Assembly (NCBI RefSeq): GCF_042654245.1
Contig: NZ_JBHSGI010000028.1
Coordinates: 73,353-137,352 of the forward strand
Origin: Seohaeicola_A nanhaiensis
Lineage (GTDB): Bacteria; Pseudomonadota; Alphaproteobacteria; Rhodobacterales; Rhodobacteraceae
DNA: 64,000 bases
Direction: 5' to 3'
Positions 40,972-50,322 of this stretch are shown here, piece after piece. The notes below the pieces were generated by a model. It was not told the origin of the DNA, did no database searches, and saw only the letters and a list, made by a program, of their open reading frames with translations. Numbering within the stretch: the first letter of the stretch is position 1; the number at the start of each line of letters is the position of its first letter. Position numbers and translations under genes: made by a program.

Positions 40972-43331
40972 GGGAGCCTCCAGAAATCGGGTCGGATGCG
41001 GTAGTCAGCGCCGACGAGGGCTTCGCCTTTCTCCATGCCGCCCAGGATGGTAAGCAGAGGGCCGAGTGCTGAGAGGTCGGCGTCGACCACCACCGATCCA
41101 CTGTCGTCGCGGATGAGAGCGAGGCGGCTGTTGCTGCCAGTATTCAGGAGCACGTCGAGTTCCTTCTCGAAGAGGTTCAGCATCGCGTAGTCCGAGGCAT
41201 GCGCGCGGATGTTCGGAAGCAGGATCTGCGTCGGCACCGCCTCGATAATGGTCTTGCCAGTCCGTGTGCGTTCGAGCTGGCTCGCGTATTGCGTCATCAT
41301 CACCGCGACGGTGTTCTGTTTGCGTGCGGTCACCAGCCAGTTCGAAAGCCGTTCGGCAAAGTATGCGTTGTCGAGCGCCTTCCAGGCCTCGTCGATGACG
41401 ATGATCGTCGGGTGCCGGTCTTCGATCTCGCGCTCGATCCGGCGAAAGAGATAGGAGAGGACCGCCATGCGCTCCTTCTCGCTTTCGCTGTCGAGAATGC
41501 CGGTCAGGTCGAAGCCAACAACGTCGCCTTCGAGCGAGAAGGTGTCCTCGAGGCTTTGACCGAAGATCCAGCCGTAGCGACCATCTTCCGTCCATTCGAG
41601 GAGGCGTTGGTGCAGATCGCCACTGTCATCGGTGGAGACGAAGAGCGAAGCGAAGTCCTTCCAGTTCCGCAAGGCCGGATCGGTCGCGGTGGCGTTCTGG
41701 CGAACCACTTCCTGAATCCGGTTTGTCTGCACAGGGGTGAGGGGCTTGTCAGCCCGGTAGAGGAGCGAAGCGAGCCAGTCCGAGAGCCAAGCCGTGCCGC
41801 GTTCGTCAATCTCGCTCCAGAGTGGGTTCAGACCGGTCGCCTGCCCAGCTTTGATCGAAGCATAGCGACCGCCATTGGCTCGGACGGCCATCTCCATGCC
41901 GAGCCTGTAGTCGAAGACGAATATGCGCGCGCCAACCCGTCGGGCCTGGGTCATCAGGAAGGCCGAGAGCACAGATTTTCCTGAACCGGGCCGCCCGAGG
42001 ATCAGCGTATGACCGCTGGTGGGTTCTTTTTCTGGCGAGCCATGCTCGTGGTAGGAGAACCGGTAGGCGCTCTGTTCCGGGGTTGGAAAGAGCGTGATTT
42101 CCTGGGCCCAGGGCAGCTGATGCTTTTCCTTGCCGAGTTGCGTTCGATGCAGCGCCGCGAAATCCGCGAAGTTGCGGTTGGTGACGGCACTGGCGCGCAC
42201 CCGTTTGGGCTGGTTTCCCGGATGCTGGCTGAAATAATGCGACTTCGCCGCCATCCGCTCACCGATCATCTTCACACCCTCGGCCGCGGCGGCGTTCACG
42301 ATCTCGGCCCCAAGGGTCTGCAGCTCCTCGAGGCTGTCGCAGAAGACGGTCACCACCATGTGGTGCTCGCCGAAGCTCTGCCGCTTGGCCTCGAGATCGT
42401 CATGGGCGATGTCGAGCGCTTCGAGAAGCGAGAGCGCGGCATCCTGAGAAGACTGCATCTGGCGCTTCTGCCGCTTGATCCTGCCCGCCATCAGGTGCGA
42501 ATTGATCGGTGTGAAAGAATGGGTGACGATCATGTCGACTGGCAGGTTCAGCATGTCGAACATGGTGCAGGTCGTGGCCTCGGAATATTCGCCGATGGTG
42601 AAGCTCTTGCCGAAGCGGTGGCCGACGACGCCATTGGACAGCTCGAAATGATCTTCGAGGAACGTCACGCGGGTGTTGGCGACATTGTAGGAGAGGAACC
42701 CGTAGCGACCTGCAGGATAGAGCGGCAGTTCGCGACCTGTGTTCAGAGCACCGAGGAAACCGATGAGTTCGCCTGAGGCTGCGGAAAGCTTGCGAGGCTT
42801 GAGTTCGGCGAGGCCGGAGGTGAAGACCCCGGCCGCTTCCTTGAGGCGCCGGATGCGCTTGGCGGTTTCTTCCTTGAAACGTTCTGGCGCGCTTCGATTC
42901 ACAAAGCCCAGAAAACTCCTTGGTGGCGGGCGGTGGATGATGGTCAGCGTCAGGGTCTTGTCACGAAGACCTGCGGATCCCAACTTTGCCCGCCAGGTCT
43001 CATCCACCGCCGCCGCGAAGCCGTCACCCCGTACCGGGAGCAGATCCGGGGTGATCGACTTCGACACCTTGTGCACATAGTAGCTGAACTCGGGACCCAG
43101 CTGCGCGATGATCCGGGCGAAGAGCGCGGTCACCTTGTCGAGATAGGCATCGTCGGTCGTGTAACTGTTCACGCCGCTCAGCCGGATGCACTGGAAAAGC
43201 TCATTTACCCGCGTCCGGACGGTGTTATCATCGACGAGGCTGACATAGGGCAGCATATGCGCCAGGCGTTTCTCCCGAGTATGCCAGTCCGGCAAGAGGG
43301 TACGCGCATCCAGTGTCTCGTCACGGGGCAT
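40968..43331 (-). CDS. virB4: VirB4 secretion ATPase
   Basis: 787 residues from the ATG at 43331 (GGGGGTGACAGCT before it); an ATG at 43346 is also in frame. Walker A LGRPGSGKSV at about residue 445, Walker B IIVIDEAWKALDN about 200 residues later, and VMMTQYASQLERT are the conserved motifs of VirB4/TrbE. The N-terminal domain has GVNSYTTDDAYLDKVTALFARI. VirB4 energises pilus biogenesis and substrate transfer. It overlaps virB3 by 11 bp. Confidence 0.94.
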   Translation of the reverse strand: MPRDETLDARTLLPDWHTREKRLAHMLPYVSLVDDNTVRTRVNELFQCIRLSGVNSYTTDDAYLDKVTALFARIIAQLGPEFSYYVHKVSKSITPDLLPVRGDGFAAAVDETWRAKLGSAGLRDKTLTLTIIHRPPPRSFLGFVNRSAPERFKEETAKRIRRLKEAAGVFTSGLAELKPRKLSAASGELIGFLGALNTGRELPLYPAGRYGFLSYNVANTRVTFLEDHFELSNGVVGHRFGKSFTIGEYSEATTCTMFDMLNLPVDMIVTHSFTPINSHLMAGRIKRQKRQMQSSQDAALSLLEALDIAHDDLEAKRQSFGEHHMVVTVFCDSLEELQTLGAEIVNAAAAEGVKMIGERMAAKSHYFSQHPGNQPKRVRASAVTNRNFADFAALHRTQLGKEKHQLPWAQEITLFPTPEQSAYRFSYHEHGSPEKEPTSGHTLILGRPGSGKSVLSAFLMTQARRVGARIFVFDYRLGMEMAVRANGGRYASIKAGQATGLNPLWSEIDERGTAWLSDWLASLLYRADKPLTPVQTNRIQEVVRQNATATDPALRNWKDFASLFVSTDDSGDLHQRLLEWTEDGRYGWIFGQSLEDTFSLEGDVVGFDLTGILDSESEKERMAVLSYLFRRIEREIEDRHPTIIVIDEAWKALDNAYFAERLSNWLVTARKQNTVAVMMTQYASQLERTRTGKTIIEAVPTQILLPNIRAHASDYAMLNLFEKELDVLLNTGSNSRLALIRDDSGSVVVDADLSALGPLLTILGGMEKGEALVGADYRIRPDFWRLP

Positions 43332-43599
43332 AGCTGTCACCCCCATGGATGGCGCGGTTCCGTGTTGGCGGCGTTTCCTGCAGCGCTGTCGTCATCACGT
43401 CGATGAAACGCGGGTCCCAGTCCGCCGCCTTCCAAAGCAAGGGGTAGAGCACCGCCGCTATCCCGAGCACGGCAATATGTTGTACCCAGACGAACAGCAG
43501 CACTGAGCCGAAGAGCCAGACCATGGCATACATGATCGGCAGGCCGAGGAGCTTCGGCGGGCGCACGAGACCCAGGAAGAGGGGCGAACGTTCAGCCAC
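43321..43599 (-). CDS. virB3: VirB3 inner-membrane protein
   Basis: 92 residues. After LFLGLVRPPKLLGLP, the conserved opening of VirB3/TrbD, come two hydrophobic segments (MYAMVWLFGSVLLFVWV and IAVLGIAAVLYPLL) and a short cytoplasmic tail with WDPRFIDVM. VirB3 works with VirB4 in pilus biogenesis. Located between virB2 and virB4 as usual. Confidence 0.9.
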   Translation of the reverse strand: MAERSPLFLGLVRPPKLLGLPIMYAMVWLFGSVLLFVWVQHIAVLGIAAVLYPLLWKAADWDPRFIDVMTTALQETPPTRNRAIHGGDSYAP

Positions 43600-43611
43600 G
43601 GCGTCGTTTCC

Positions 43612-43902
43612 CTAGGCTCCAAACACGGCGGCAACGATCGTCGGCGCCGCCGCGACGCCCGCAATGCCCACAAGGACCCAGAGCGCCTGGCGCAGATCGA
43701 TGATGTTGAAAAACCAGCTCAGGAAGACCCCCAGGACGGCGAGAGTGGCGATGACCACACCAAGCGGGCCGGTCAGCGCGTCCACGATGCCTTGCAGGAG
43801 ACTCTGGATCGGAGAGAGGTCGATGCTTTGCGCGAGTGCGGGCTCGGCGATGACAACAAGAAAAGCAGCGAGCGCGACAAGGGTTGTGACAGGGCGTTTC
43901 AT
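43612..43902 (-). CDS. virB2: VirB2/TrbC-type pilin
   Basis: 96 residues. A signal peptide with cleavage after EPALA, then SIDLSPIQSLLQGIVDALTGPLGVVIATLAVLGVFLSWFFNIIDLRQALWVLVGIAGVAAAPTIVAAVF: two hydrophobic helices separated by a short polar loop, the form of a processed VirB2 pilin. Four-base ATGA overlap with the virB1-like gene upstream. Confidence 0.9.
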   Translation of the reverse strand: MKRPVTTLVALAAFLVVIAEPALAQSIDLSPIQSLLQGIVDALTGPLGVVIATLAVLGVFLSWFFNIIDLRQALWVLVGIAGVAAAPTIVAAVFGA

Positions 43903-44582
43903 GAGTTTCTTCCTTCCAGCCGGTTGACGACGGCCAGCACCCGCTGGACGTGGGATTGGGTTTCTCGAAATGGAGGAATGCCGCCGTGGTAGCGCACGGC
44001 GTCAGGCCCGGCATTATAGGCGGCGAGCGAGAGACGTACGTTGCCGAACTCGGCCAGCATCAACGCGAGATAGCGGGCCGATCCGTCAAGATTCTGCCGC
44101 CAATCATGGGGATCGACCCCAAGCGCACGGGCCGTGTCGGGCATGAGTTGCCCGAGCCCGATGGCACCGGCATGGGAGACGGCGCGCCGATTGTAGGCGC
44201 TCTCGATCTCGATGTTGGCCCGAAAGAGGTTGAGCCAGTCCGTAACGGTAATGTCGGCTCTTCGAAGACCTGGGTGACCGGCATAGCGTAGCCCGGTACT
44301 TTCGATGGCGGCCAGAATGTCCGGGCCGGGCATAGGCGTTCGAGGGGCCGCCGCCGCGGTGCCTACCCCCTCGTCCACTTCGGAGCCGCGTTCGTGACCG
44401 AAGATGCGCAACCCCGCTGCGGCCGAGTCTTGGCCGATCCCGTCGTTGTAGTTCCGCGCAAAGCGGGTTTGAGCTTGTGACGGGGCGAGCGAACCATCGC
44501 TCCCCATCACCAGCACCATTTCGCCGGACGCCGGAAAACCCAGGAAGGTAAGTAGAAGTGCGCTAACGCCGGCTGGCAGCAA
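43899..44582 (-). CDS. virB1: VirB1-like lytic transglycosylase
   Basis: About 227 residues from a TTG at 44582 that opens a signal-like segment (GVSALLLTFLGFPASG); the start is uncertain because longer readings give a low-complexity, non-natural N-terminus. The SLT core is IEIESAYNRRAVSHAGAIGLGQLMPDTARALG (catalytic Glu in IEIES) followed by LAAYNAGPDAVRYHGGIPPF. It should open the peptidoglycan for the secretion channel. It overlaps the first operon gene by 20 bp. Confidence 0.85.
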   Translation of the reverse strand: MLPAGVSALLLTFLGFPASGEMVLVMGSDGSLAPSQAQTRFARNYNDGIGQDSAAAGLRIFGHERGSEVDEGVGTAAAAPRTPMPGPDILAAIESTGLRYAGHPGLRRADITVTDWLNLFRANIEIESAYNRRAVSHAGAIGLGQLMPDTARALGVDPHDWRQNLDGSARYLALMLAEFGNVRLSLAAYNAGPDAVRYHGGIPPFRETQSHVQRVLAVVNRLEGRNS

Positions 44583-44940
44583 TCTCCTCGCCGGACAGCT
44601 TTTGGACGGTCCGCTTGCCCTCTTCGAGCGGAATATCGGCATGGGAGAAACCGATGCCCTGGAGGAAGGAGATGACCCCGGTGACGGTCTTGATCTCACG
44701 GATCTTGATGTCGTTGCGCGATGCGCGGGTTCGGGCCGTGACGAGGAGTTTTTCGACGCCTTCGTCGCTGACCGCACGGAGAATCCAGACCCCGTGCCAG
44801 CTGGGCCCCTTCTTGAAGGCGTCTTCCTTGCAGACAACCTCGACGCGATAGCCGCTGGCGACCAGATCGCGGAATCTGGGTTCGGTGACCACATTCGGTG
44901 CTTCTTCTCTCAAGTCCATCACCCGGATCACGTTCTCCAT
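44563..44940 (-). CDS. First gene of the virB operon, function unknown
   Basis: 125 residues from the ATG at 44940; no strong ribosome-binding site is visible, so the start is tentative. No signal peptide or membrane segment. The sequence has an alpha/beta look (RDLVASGYRVEVVCKEDAFKKGPSWHGVWILRAVSDEGVEKLLVTART), consistent with a cytoplasmic, perhaps regulatory or chaperone-like, protein. It precedes virB1 and overlaps it by 20 bp. Not recognised. Confidence 0.6.
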   Translation of the reverse strand: MENVIRVMDLREEAPNVVTEPRFRDLVASGYRVEVVCKEDAFKKGPSWHGVWILRAVSDEGVEKLLVTARTRASRNDIKIREIKTVTGVISFLQGIGFSHADIPLEEGKRTVQKLSGEEIAASRR

Positions 44941-44982
44941 AGAGGCGAATGACCGGGCCAAAGGTGTTGAAGCCCAGACATA

Positions 44983-45013
44983 CAATAATATAGTTTTGTC
45001 GCACAAGATATAT
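44983..45013. promoter_or_regulatory. AT-rich shared element in the divergent virB / secreted-protein promoter region
   Basis: CAATAATATAG-TT-TTGTC matches 21868-21886 upstream of mobC, and the 32 bp from 44982 match 46784-46815 at 24 of 32 positions without gaps. It lies between the virB operon (leftward) and the gene at 45064 (rightward). Confidence 0.5.
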
Positions 45014-45063
45014 GATAGGTGCGGCAAGCGGATTCTCGCTCACGAAATGGATAGACCGAGCGC

Positions 45064-45384
45064 ATGCAGTTGTTCAAGAAATTAAGGGGTCTTCCCAACC
45101 TCAGGCGTTGGGGAAGTCGAACATCGCGGAGTATACTTCTGCTCGTGCTGTCCACCGGGAATGCCTCAGCCGAATCCTGCCCTGCACCGGTTCGCCCTTT
45201 TGTGCCGAACGATGCCCAAGCCGCGCGGGATTATGCGGATTTCATCAAGCGCGACTTCGAACTCTACATCCGCGATATCCAGAGCTATTTCCGTTGCCTT
45301 GAGGAGGAGCGTGCACGAGCCTTTGGGGAAGCGCGCGAGGTCAGCGAGGAATACGGTCGGTTCCTGCAGACCATCGATCAATGA
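45064..45384 (+). CDS. Secreted protein of unknown function, divergent from virB
   Basis: 106 residues with an arginine-rich N-terminus and hydrophobic core (RRWGSRTSRSILLLVLSTGNASA), probably a signal peptide, cleaved before ESCPAPVRPFVPNDAQAARDYADFIKRDFELYIRDIQSYFRCLEEERARAFGEA. The mature part is helical with two cysteines. Divergence from the virB operon over a shared regulatory gap suggests a transfer-related periplasmic role. Not recognised. Confidence 0.62.
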   Translation: MQLFKKLRGLPNLRRWGSRTSRSILLLVLSTGNASAESCPAPVRPFVPNDAQAARDYADFIKRDFELYIRDIQSYFRCLEEERARAFGEAREVSEEYGRFLQTIDQ

Positions 45385-45997
45385 GGCCTGCCGGCGCGGA
45401 CCCACCGCCGATCTGTCGACATGGTCCAGGATGACATTCGCAAGAACAGAGGCGACCGCGAAGTCCGCGATGCGCTCACGACATCTATTTCTCGGATAAT
45501 CCACGAACTGGATCTGTCCGTTCAAAAACGGTGTGTGACGCGTGGCCAAGACAATCAGGGGTTCGGGACATGAACCGCGTCGCGATGAACTGATCGCCGC
45601 GAGGGAGAATACTGGGCCGACGCAGGCCAAGATTGCCGAGAGGGAATGGGGGAGCGGGGTCGACGCCATCGAGCTGATCGCGCTAGCGTGGCCGCCCGAG
45701 GTCGATGCTAGTGAATGGATGTCGGCTGCCGAGAATGCGACGGAACCGGGCCACGGAAATTGAGGGCTGCGCGGCGCGTCACCGATTGCCGCACTGGCGC
45801 AAGGTTAGCAGCACGGTCATCCAAGGCATACAATGGTTGGGTCGCGACCTCTCGGGGCGTCTGGGAGCGGCCCGATGGTTTTGTGAGGCTACTATTTCGG
45901 ACCGGCGTAGCAGGTTCCCCGGAGCCGCTATGAGAGGTCGCCTGCTCGAACAGGCCCTTTGCGCCTTGTCACGCGGTGCGCAGGCAAGAATAGGCGC
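45385..45997. other. 613-bp gap without a convincing gene
   Basis: A GTG-started frame at 45542-45763 contains DELIAARENTGPTQAKIAERE, reminiscent of the first helices of an XRE-type HTH, but it lacks the rest of that fold and any ribosome-binding site. I see it at most as a gene remnant. No repeats or strong hairpins seen. Confidence 0.4.
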
Positions 45998-46744
45998 TCA
46001 ATAGTTCACTTGTTCGTAGCCGTAGTTGCCCTCATAGTCGCGCCAGTCGACGAAGACCGACCGGTGAAAGATGCCCGGGCAATCCTCGCCCCATCGTTCC
46101 AGTCCGACATGGGCTTCGGGCAGGTCTGCCGGAGAGGTCGGGGCCCAAGTGAAATCGCCCTGAACTCCATAGGTTCCGAGAAGGACCGTAGCGATTCGAG
46201 CGCAATATCCATCCCGGCCATTTTTCTGCTGTTGGGCATATCGCACGTCATAGACACGGATCGAGCGCACGAAATTGAACTCAGGGCCACTGATATCGAT
46301 GTCCGCCCGGTCCTGCGCAAGATGCAGAGCAAGCCCCTTTGGCAGGTTGCGACTTCGATCAGGGCTCAGAGATTGTATCGTCCATATTGAGTCCGCTCCG
46401 CGTTGCGGCGGGCTGCCAGGAAGGCTGAAGGGCAGGGGGGTGCCGTCGAACAGGGCGTCGTAGAGACGCTCGCGGTGGCCGCCGTCACCGTTGGGGTGGT
46501 ATGAAGCACCCATCGGGCAGCGCCAGATCTGCAATGGCGGTTCAACAGGCCAGGGTGTGATCCGCCGGATGAATTCGGCGCGCGCCCGAGCGCAAGGAAC
46601 GGATGCTGGCCATCCGCCGGACAGACACAGCAGGATCGCGCAATCGATCGGATAGGACTGCGCCGAAGCATGTTTCGCACCTCCCAGTACCGGAAGAGTG
46701 CCGATGGCGGCGGCGAAAAGAATGCGGGTGGTTGAGCTAAGCAT
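45998..46744 (-). CDS. Secreted cysteine-containing protein of unknown function
   Basis: 248 residues with a signal peptide ending GGAKHASAQ. The mature N-terminus YPIDCAILLCLSGGWPASVPCARARAEFIRRITPWPVEPPLQIWRCPM has five cysteines and recalls a conserved unnamed protein found near virB loci in Rhodobacteraceae. Upstream lies the same AT-rich element as before the virB operon, which suggests co-regulation with transfer. No enzymatic motif is visible. Confidence 0.65.
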   Translation of the reverse strand: MLSSTTRILFAAAIGTLPVLGGAKHASAQSYPIDCAILLCLSGGWPASVPCARARAEFIRRITPWPVEPPLQIWRCPMGASYHPNGDGGHRERLYDALFDGTPLPFSLPGSPPQRGADSIWTIQSLSPDRSRNLPKGLALHLAQDRADIDISGPEFNFVRSIRVYDVRYAQQQKNGRDGYCARIATVLLGTYGVQGDFTWAPTSPADLPEAHVGLERWGEDCPGIFHRSVFVDWRDYEGNYGYEQVNY

Positions 46745-47094
46745 ATTTGGGGTCCATCAAGATGGAAGTTCCCGGCACTATGCAACAATACTATATTAGT
46801 GTCACGCTAAATATATTATGAGAGGAAGCGAGTCGCGTACCCGGCTCCCGGTCAAACCACTCCGATTTACCACTTGCCGTGAGCCTATCACGATGTGCTG
46901 TGTTTTCGTCGGCGGCCATGGACTTGGCCCTCGCCAGCACTTCTTGGTTCCAAGGGCGTTCGAAGCGCTCCGGTGTCAGACCGCGTCACGGTGAAGGGAT
47001 AGCAAGCTCGAACCTGTTCCGGGGAAAGACCCAGCCGACCGGCACCGCCGTATCGCGTCGTTGCGGTGTTCCCGATCGTTCCGTTCATATCGCC
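46745..47094. other. 350-bp gap with AT-rich regulatory element
   Basis: The left part holds the AT-rich element at 46784-46815 (ACAATACTATATTAGTGTCA and onward), 24 of 32 identical to 44982-45013. The remaining sequence up to the alpha/beta hydrolase stop has no gene or strong hairpin that I can see. Confidence 0.45.
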
Positions 47095-48024
47095 TCAGAG
47101 AAAAAACTCGCCGATCCTGCTGATCACGTTTGCTCTGATCTGAGGGGTTTCCGAGAACAGATCATGTTTGGCGTCCGCCACGAGTTCCAGTTTCCCTTGC
47201 GGCCAGGTTGCCATGCGCTCTCGGATTGCGGGCAGGTCTACAACCTCATCCAGCGCGCCGCAGAAAGCGATGCAGGGGATGTCCGGCGAAGGCAGGCGTT
47301 TCAGGTTTCTCGTTTCTTCAAGGACCTGAAACAGCCACCCCATGCTTGGCCCACCGATCTGGTGTTCCTTGAGCGTTGTGGCCTGGTTGATGAAGTATGC
47401 GTACATGTCAGGATCACTTGTCAGCCTGTTGTCTTCAAAAGGCGTCTCAAGAACATAGCTCTTGCCGTCAGTGCCAGGGGCGTAAACGCGGCCCATGCCG
47501 AGAGCTTGAGCGGTCCACGACAGAGGCCAGGCGGCGGCGCGCTTGAGCGGCGGAAGGTTGATGTTCCACATTGGACCCGTGAAAGCGCAAGACGACACCG
47601 GCAGGCCTTCGATGATTGCCCGCAGTCCGATGCAGGCGCCCAGTGAATGTCCGATCAGGTTCCATGGTTTCCTCAGCCCAAGAGCCTGCGCGGCGTCAAC
47701 CATCGCGGCGACGTCCCTGTGATAGTCGGAAAAGTGATCGACATGTCCCGCCATCCGGTCTTGCGCCGCTCGGTCCGCCAGACCTTGCCCGCGCCAGTCG
47801 ATCACCAACGTTGCAAAGCCCATTCGCACGAGCTCGGTGATCGTTCGGCCATATTTTTCGATGTACTCTGAGCGGCCGGGGAACAGAAGAACTGTACCTC
47901 TCGGTGTGGTTTCGGGTTGCCACATGCCCACACGAAGACGAGTTCCGTCATCTGCCTGTATCCAGAAGGCCGAGCCGCTGGCAGGCGCTTCGGCAGATTC
48001 TATAAACAGGGGGGCTTCTTGCAT
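47095..48024 (-). CDS. Alpha/beta hydrolase, RcgR-like (putative quorum-lactone hydrolase or lysophospholipase)
   Basis: 309 residues. GTVLLFPGRSEYIEKYG, VIDWRGQGLADR, the nucleophile elbow IGHSLGACIG (Ser), CGALDEVVDLPAI (Asp) and DAKHDLFSET (His) form a complete catalytic triad of the monoacylglycerol-lipase/PldB group. It is followed on the same strand's upstream side by an rcgA-like gene; from memory this pair is annotated rcgR/rcgA in roseobacters, with a proposed link to lactone signalling and conjugation. The substrate is not deducible from sequence. Confidence 0.75.
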   Translation of the reverse strand: MQEAPLFIESAEAPASGSAFWIQADDGTRLRVGMWQPETTPRGTVLLFPGRSEYIEKYGRTITELVRMGFATLVIDWRGQGLADRAAQDRMAGHVDHFSDYHRDVAAMVDAAQALGLRKPWNLIGHSLGACIGLRAIIEGLPVSSCAFTGPMWNINLPPLKRAAAWPLSWTAQALGMGRVYAPGTDGKSYVLETPFEDNRLTSDPDMYAYFINQATTLKEHQIGGPSMGWLFQVLEETRNLKRLPSPDIPCIAFCGALDEVVDLPAIRERMATWPQGKLELVADAKHDLFSETPQIRANVISRIGEFFL

Positions 48025-48114
48025 GGTTCAGTTCCTGGCAGTTGTGAGATGGGTGCGATGCCGCTCGAACACGTCGGCCGGAATTGTCCCTCGCTAGCGT
48101 ATTCGGACCGTCTC

Positions 48115-49755
48115 CTAGCTTTGGTGGGCCAGCCCAAGCTGAGGATCAAAAAGGCTGTATACGGCAACCAGGATGGCTATGCAAAGCAGGAGGGAGAAGC
48201 CGGGAAACTGGCCGATCATCAGGAAGTTGGCGACAAGCAGCGTGACCACCATCAACATCCTTCGCCACGGGACGCAATGCCGTCGGGCACTCTGACCCAG
48301 CTTCCGTTCATCTTCAGAAGCCTGATCGTCATCGGTGCTCGAGGCGTCGCCGATGACGCGATAGATCTGGATATAGGCGTATAGAAACACGGAACATGTC
48401 GCAAACAGAAGAAGAAAGCTCGTGAAATGTGCGAGCGCCCGTTGCTCAAGCCATCCGCCTTGGACTTCGCCGGCTCCAAGCGCAAACAGAGCATCCTCCA
48501 TCAACCATCGGAAGATCGTCTCCCCATCTGAAACCAGGTAGGTGGCTTGCAGCTTGATGCATGTGGTTATCAGTATGCCAAGGACGGTGCACCGGAATAT
48601 CCCGGACAATAGCCTGGTGCCGACCAGTCTTGCCTCGTGCCGTCGATCTCTTGCTTCGGCCAGCGCGCCCGAGCCGCAAATTTCAAAGAAATCAGTCGCC
48701 AGGGTGCACAGAAATATCAGGCCGGTGAGGAACAGGTAACAGATCACGGCCGTGTAGAGGAAGGCCAACATCGAAACGGCGATGGCTTCCGGCACGGACA
48801 TCACCGCCGGCCGGACGATGGCCATGACGTTCCAATCCACCATGAGCCGGCCGACATCGCCCTGCATCAGCGCACGAAAGTGCACGCCGAACCATTGAAG
48901 CGCGAACACGATTCCGAAGCAAATGAACGCCGCCGCCCAATGCGATTGCGAAAAGGAGTCTACCCGACTGTACCAGCTATCAATCTCACCGGTCTCCCCC
49001 GACATCAGACGTGAACGCCCTTCGGCCCTCCAGAACTTCAGCAGTTCCACCACAATGATCAGGAACAGCGGCAGGATGACGAGCTCCAGGACTGTCCAGT
49101 TCGGCGCCCAGAAATACCCGACCTGCTTGTTCAGGCCGGAAATGGGGCTGTAGGTGATGCTGTGAACATCCGTGATGTAGGTCAGGAAACCGAGCGTTAC
49201 GCATCCGGCCCACACAATCGCCGGAAGGTTGAGGGAAGAATGGCCGGAAAAGAGGGCTTCGCAACGTCTTGCGATGCTGAATCGCCGAAGAGTTGGTTGA
49301 GCGGCGTCGTTGGGTTTCGGGTCGGCTTCGGCGTCCAACGTTACGATAGGCGTCGGGTCCGTGCTATCTTCTGCTCGCGTGGGTGCAGCCTTCCTCATTG
49401 ACCTTCGTTTGGCAGCTAGCCGCGAACGCCCGGAACTGAGAGCTGATTGCCACGCGCCGACTGCATCCGGATCGCCGCAGCCAAAGATCCTTGCCAGCCA
49501 GCGAATGTTCTCGGCACTGATCCCTTTGTCGTTGTCCTGGAACCAAAGCTGAACGGTTCGCAGCTCGATACCCGACCTGTTTGCATCGATTTCCGAGATC
49601 GCGGCTGCCAGGAGGTCTGGCATCCAGGGGCCGTTGGGAAACCCGTCCTTGTCGACCGGCCGGCCCGCGCCCGCGGCGCTCACCTGGCTGAAGATTTCCT
49701 TGAAGTCACTTCCGTCTTCAGGAGGAGGAAGATAATATTTTCCGTTCTTTATCAA
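48115..49755 (-). CDS. RcgA-like multi-spanning membrane protein
   Basis: About 546 residues from a TTG at 49755; a TTG at 49833 would add 26 charged, poorly conserved-looking residues. The N-terminal 110 residues are soluble and HTH-like (ELRTVQLWFQDNDKGISAENIRWLARIFGCGDPDAV). They are followed by about seven membrane segments, such as LNLPAIVWAGCVTLGFLTYI, VLELVILPLFLIIVVELLKF and AIAVSMLAFLYTAVICYLFL. From memory it corresponds to RcgA, listed as a putative transporter. Paired with the hydrolase downstream. Transport activity is unproven. Confidence 0.7.
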   Translation of the reverse strand: MIKNGKYYLPPPEDGSDFKEIFSQVSAAGAGRPVDKDGFPNGPWMPDLLAAAISEIDANRSGIELRTVQLWFQDNDKGISAENIRWLARIFGCGDPDAVGAWQSALSSGRSRLAAKRRSMRKAAPTRAEDSTDPTPIVTLDAEADPKPNDAAQPTLRRFSIARRCEALFSGHSSLNLPAIVWAGCVTLGFLTYITDVHSITYSPISGLNKQVGYFWAPNWTVLELVILPLFLIIVVELLKFWRAEGRSRLMSGETGEIDSWYSRVDSFSQSHWAAAFICFGIVFALQWFGVHFRALMQGDVGRLMVDWNVMAIVRPAVMSVPEAIAVSMLAFLYTAVICYLFLTGLIFLCTLATDFFEICGSGALAEARDRRHEARLVGTRLLSGIFRCTVLGILITTCIKLQATYLVSDGETIFRWLMEDALFALGAGEVQGGWLEQRALAHFTSFLLLFATCSVFLYAYIQIYRVIGDASSTDDDQASEDERKLGQSARRHCVPWRRMLMVVTLLVANFLMIGQFPGFSLLLCIAILVAVYSLFDPQLGLAHQS

Positions 49756-50006
49756 TGAACTGCCGGTCTTGGTTTCGTTCCGTTTCGTCCCCCTTCGTGT
49801 TCTATCGTGATCTTGTGGCTCATGATGAAACAACTAAGGCGGGAAAAGTATGTGTTGAAGAGTCGCATTGCGCGATTCCATCGGCAACAGGAAGCAGGAG
49901 TCAAGACCATGGGTGAACAGTATGATAGCGAGTTGATTGCCGGGGCCGATGGGACGCGTAGCACGGGCAGGATTGACTCTCGCGGTTCGTCACCAAACGA
50001 CGACCG

Positions 50007-50306
50007 TTGCGGTATCCAACCAATCGACTCGCTGTGAACTTGACAGTGCCTGAGGATGAACAGGAAGCGGCAGCCATTGCCCGGCTGCTCGGGGAAGATC
50101 GGACGCGCATAGTTGGTTGGGTCTATCGTTGGAACACGTCGGCCTTGTCCGTTCTCTGGATCGATCGTTCCTGCAAGGCCAGATACATCGAGCCATCACT
50201 CCGGCCGGAGGTGATGGCGAAAGCGAAATCGGCGACACCGGACGAAGTGACCAACTTCCTCGAGGCGCTTTCGTCCGCGGAAGGGGAAGATCCGGAGACT
50301 GGATAA
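50007..50306 (+). CDS. Small protein of unknown function
   Basis: 99 residues from a TTG at 50007 (a GTG at 50034 is the alternative). RYPTNRLAVNLTVPEDEQEAAAIARLLGEDRTRIVGWVYRWNTSALSVLWID has a regular alpha/beta pattern and looks coding. No recognised domain. Divergent from the rcgA-like gene and convergent with the folate gene, 16 bp from its end. Confidence 0.55.
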   Translation: MRYPTNRLAVNLTVPEDEQEAAAIARLLGEDRTRIVGWVYRWNTSALSVLWIDRSCKARYIEPSLRPEVMAKAKSATPDEVTNFLEALSSAEGEDPETG

Positions 50307-50322
50307 ATTCCACGCTACCAGG

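Noticed and set aside
45542..45763. Possible small HTH gene
   Set aside because: Only the first helices resemble an XRE domain; there is no ribosome-binding site and the remainder is not HTH-like.
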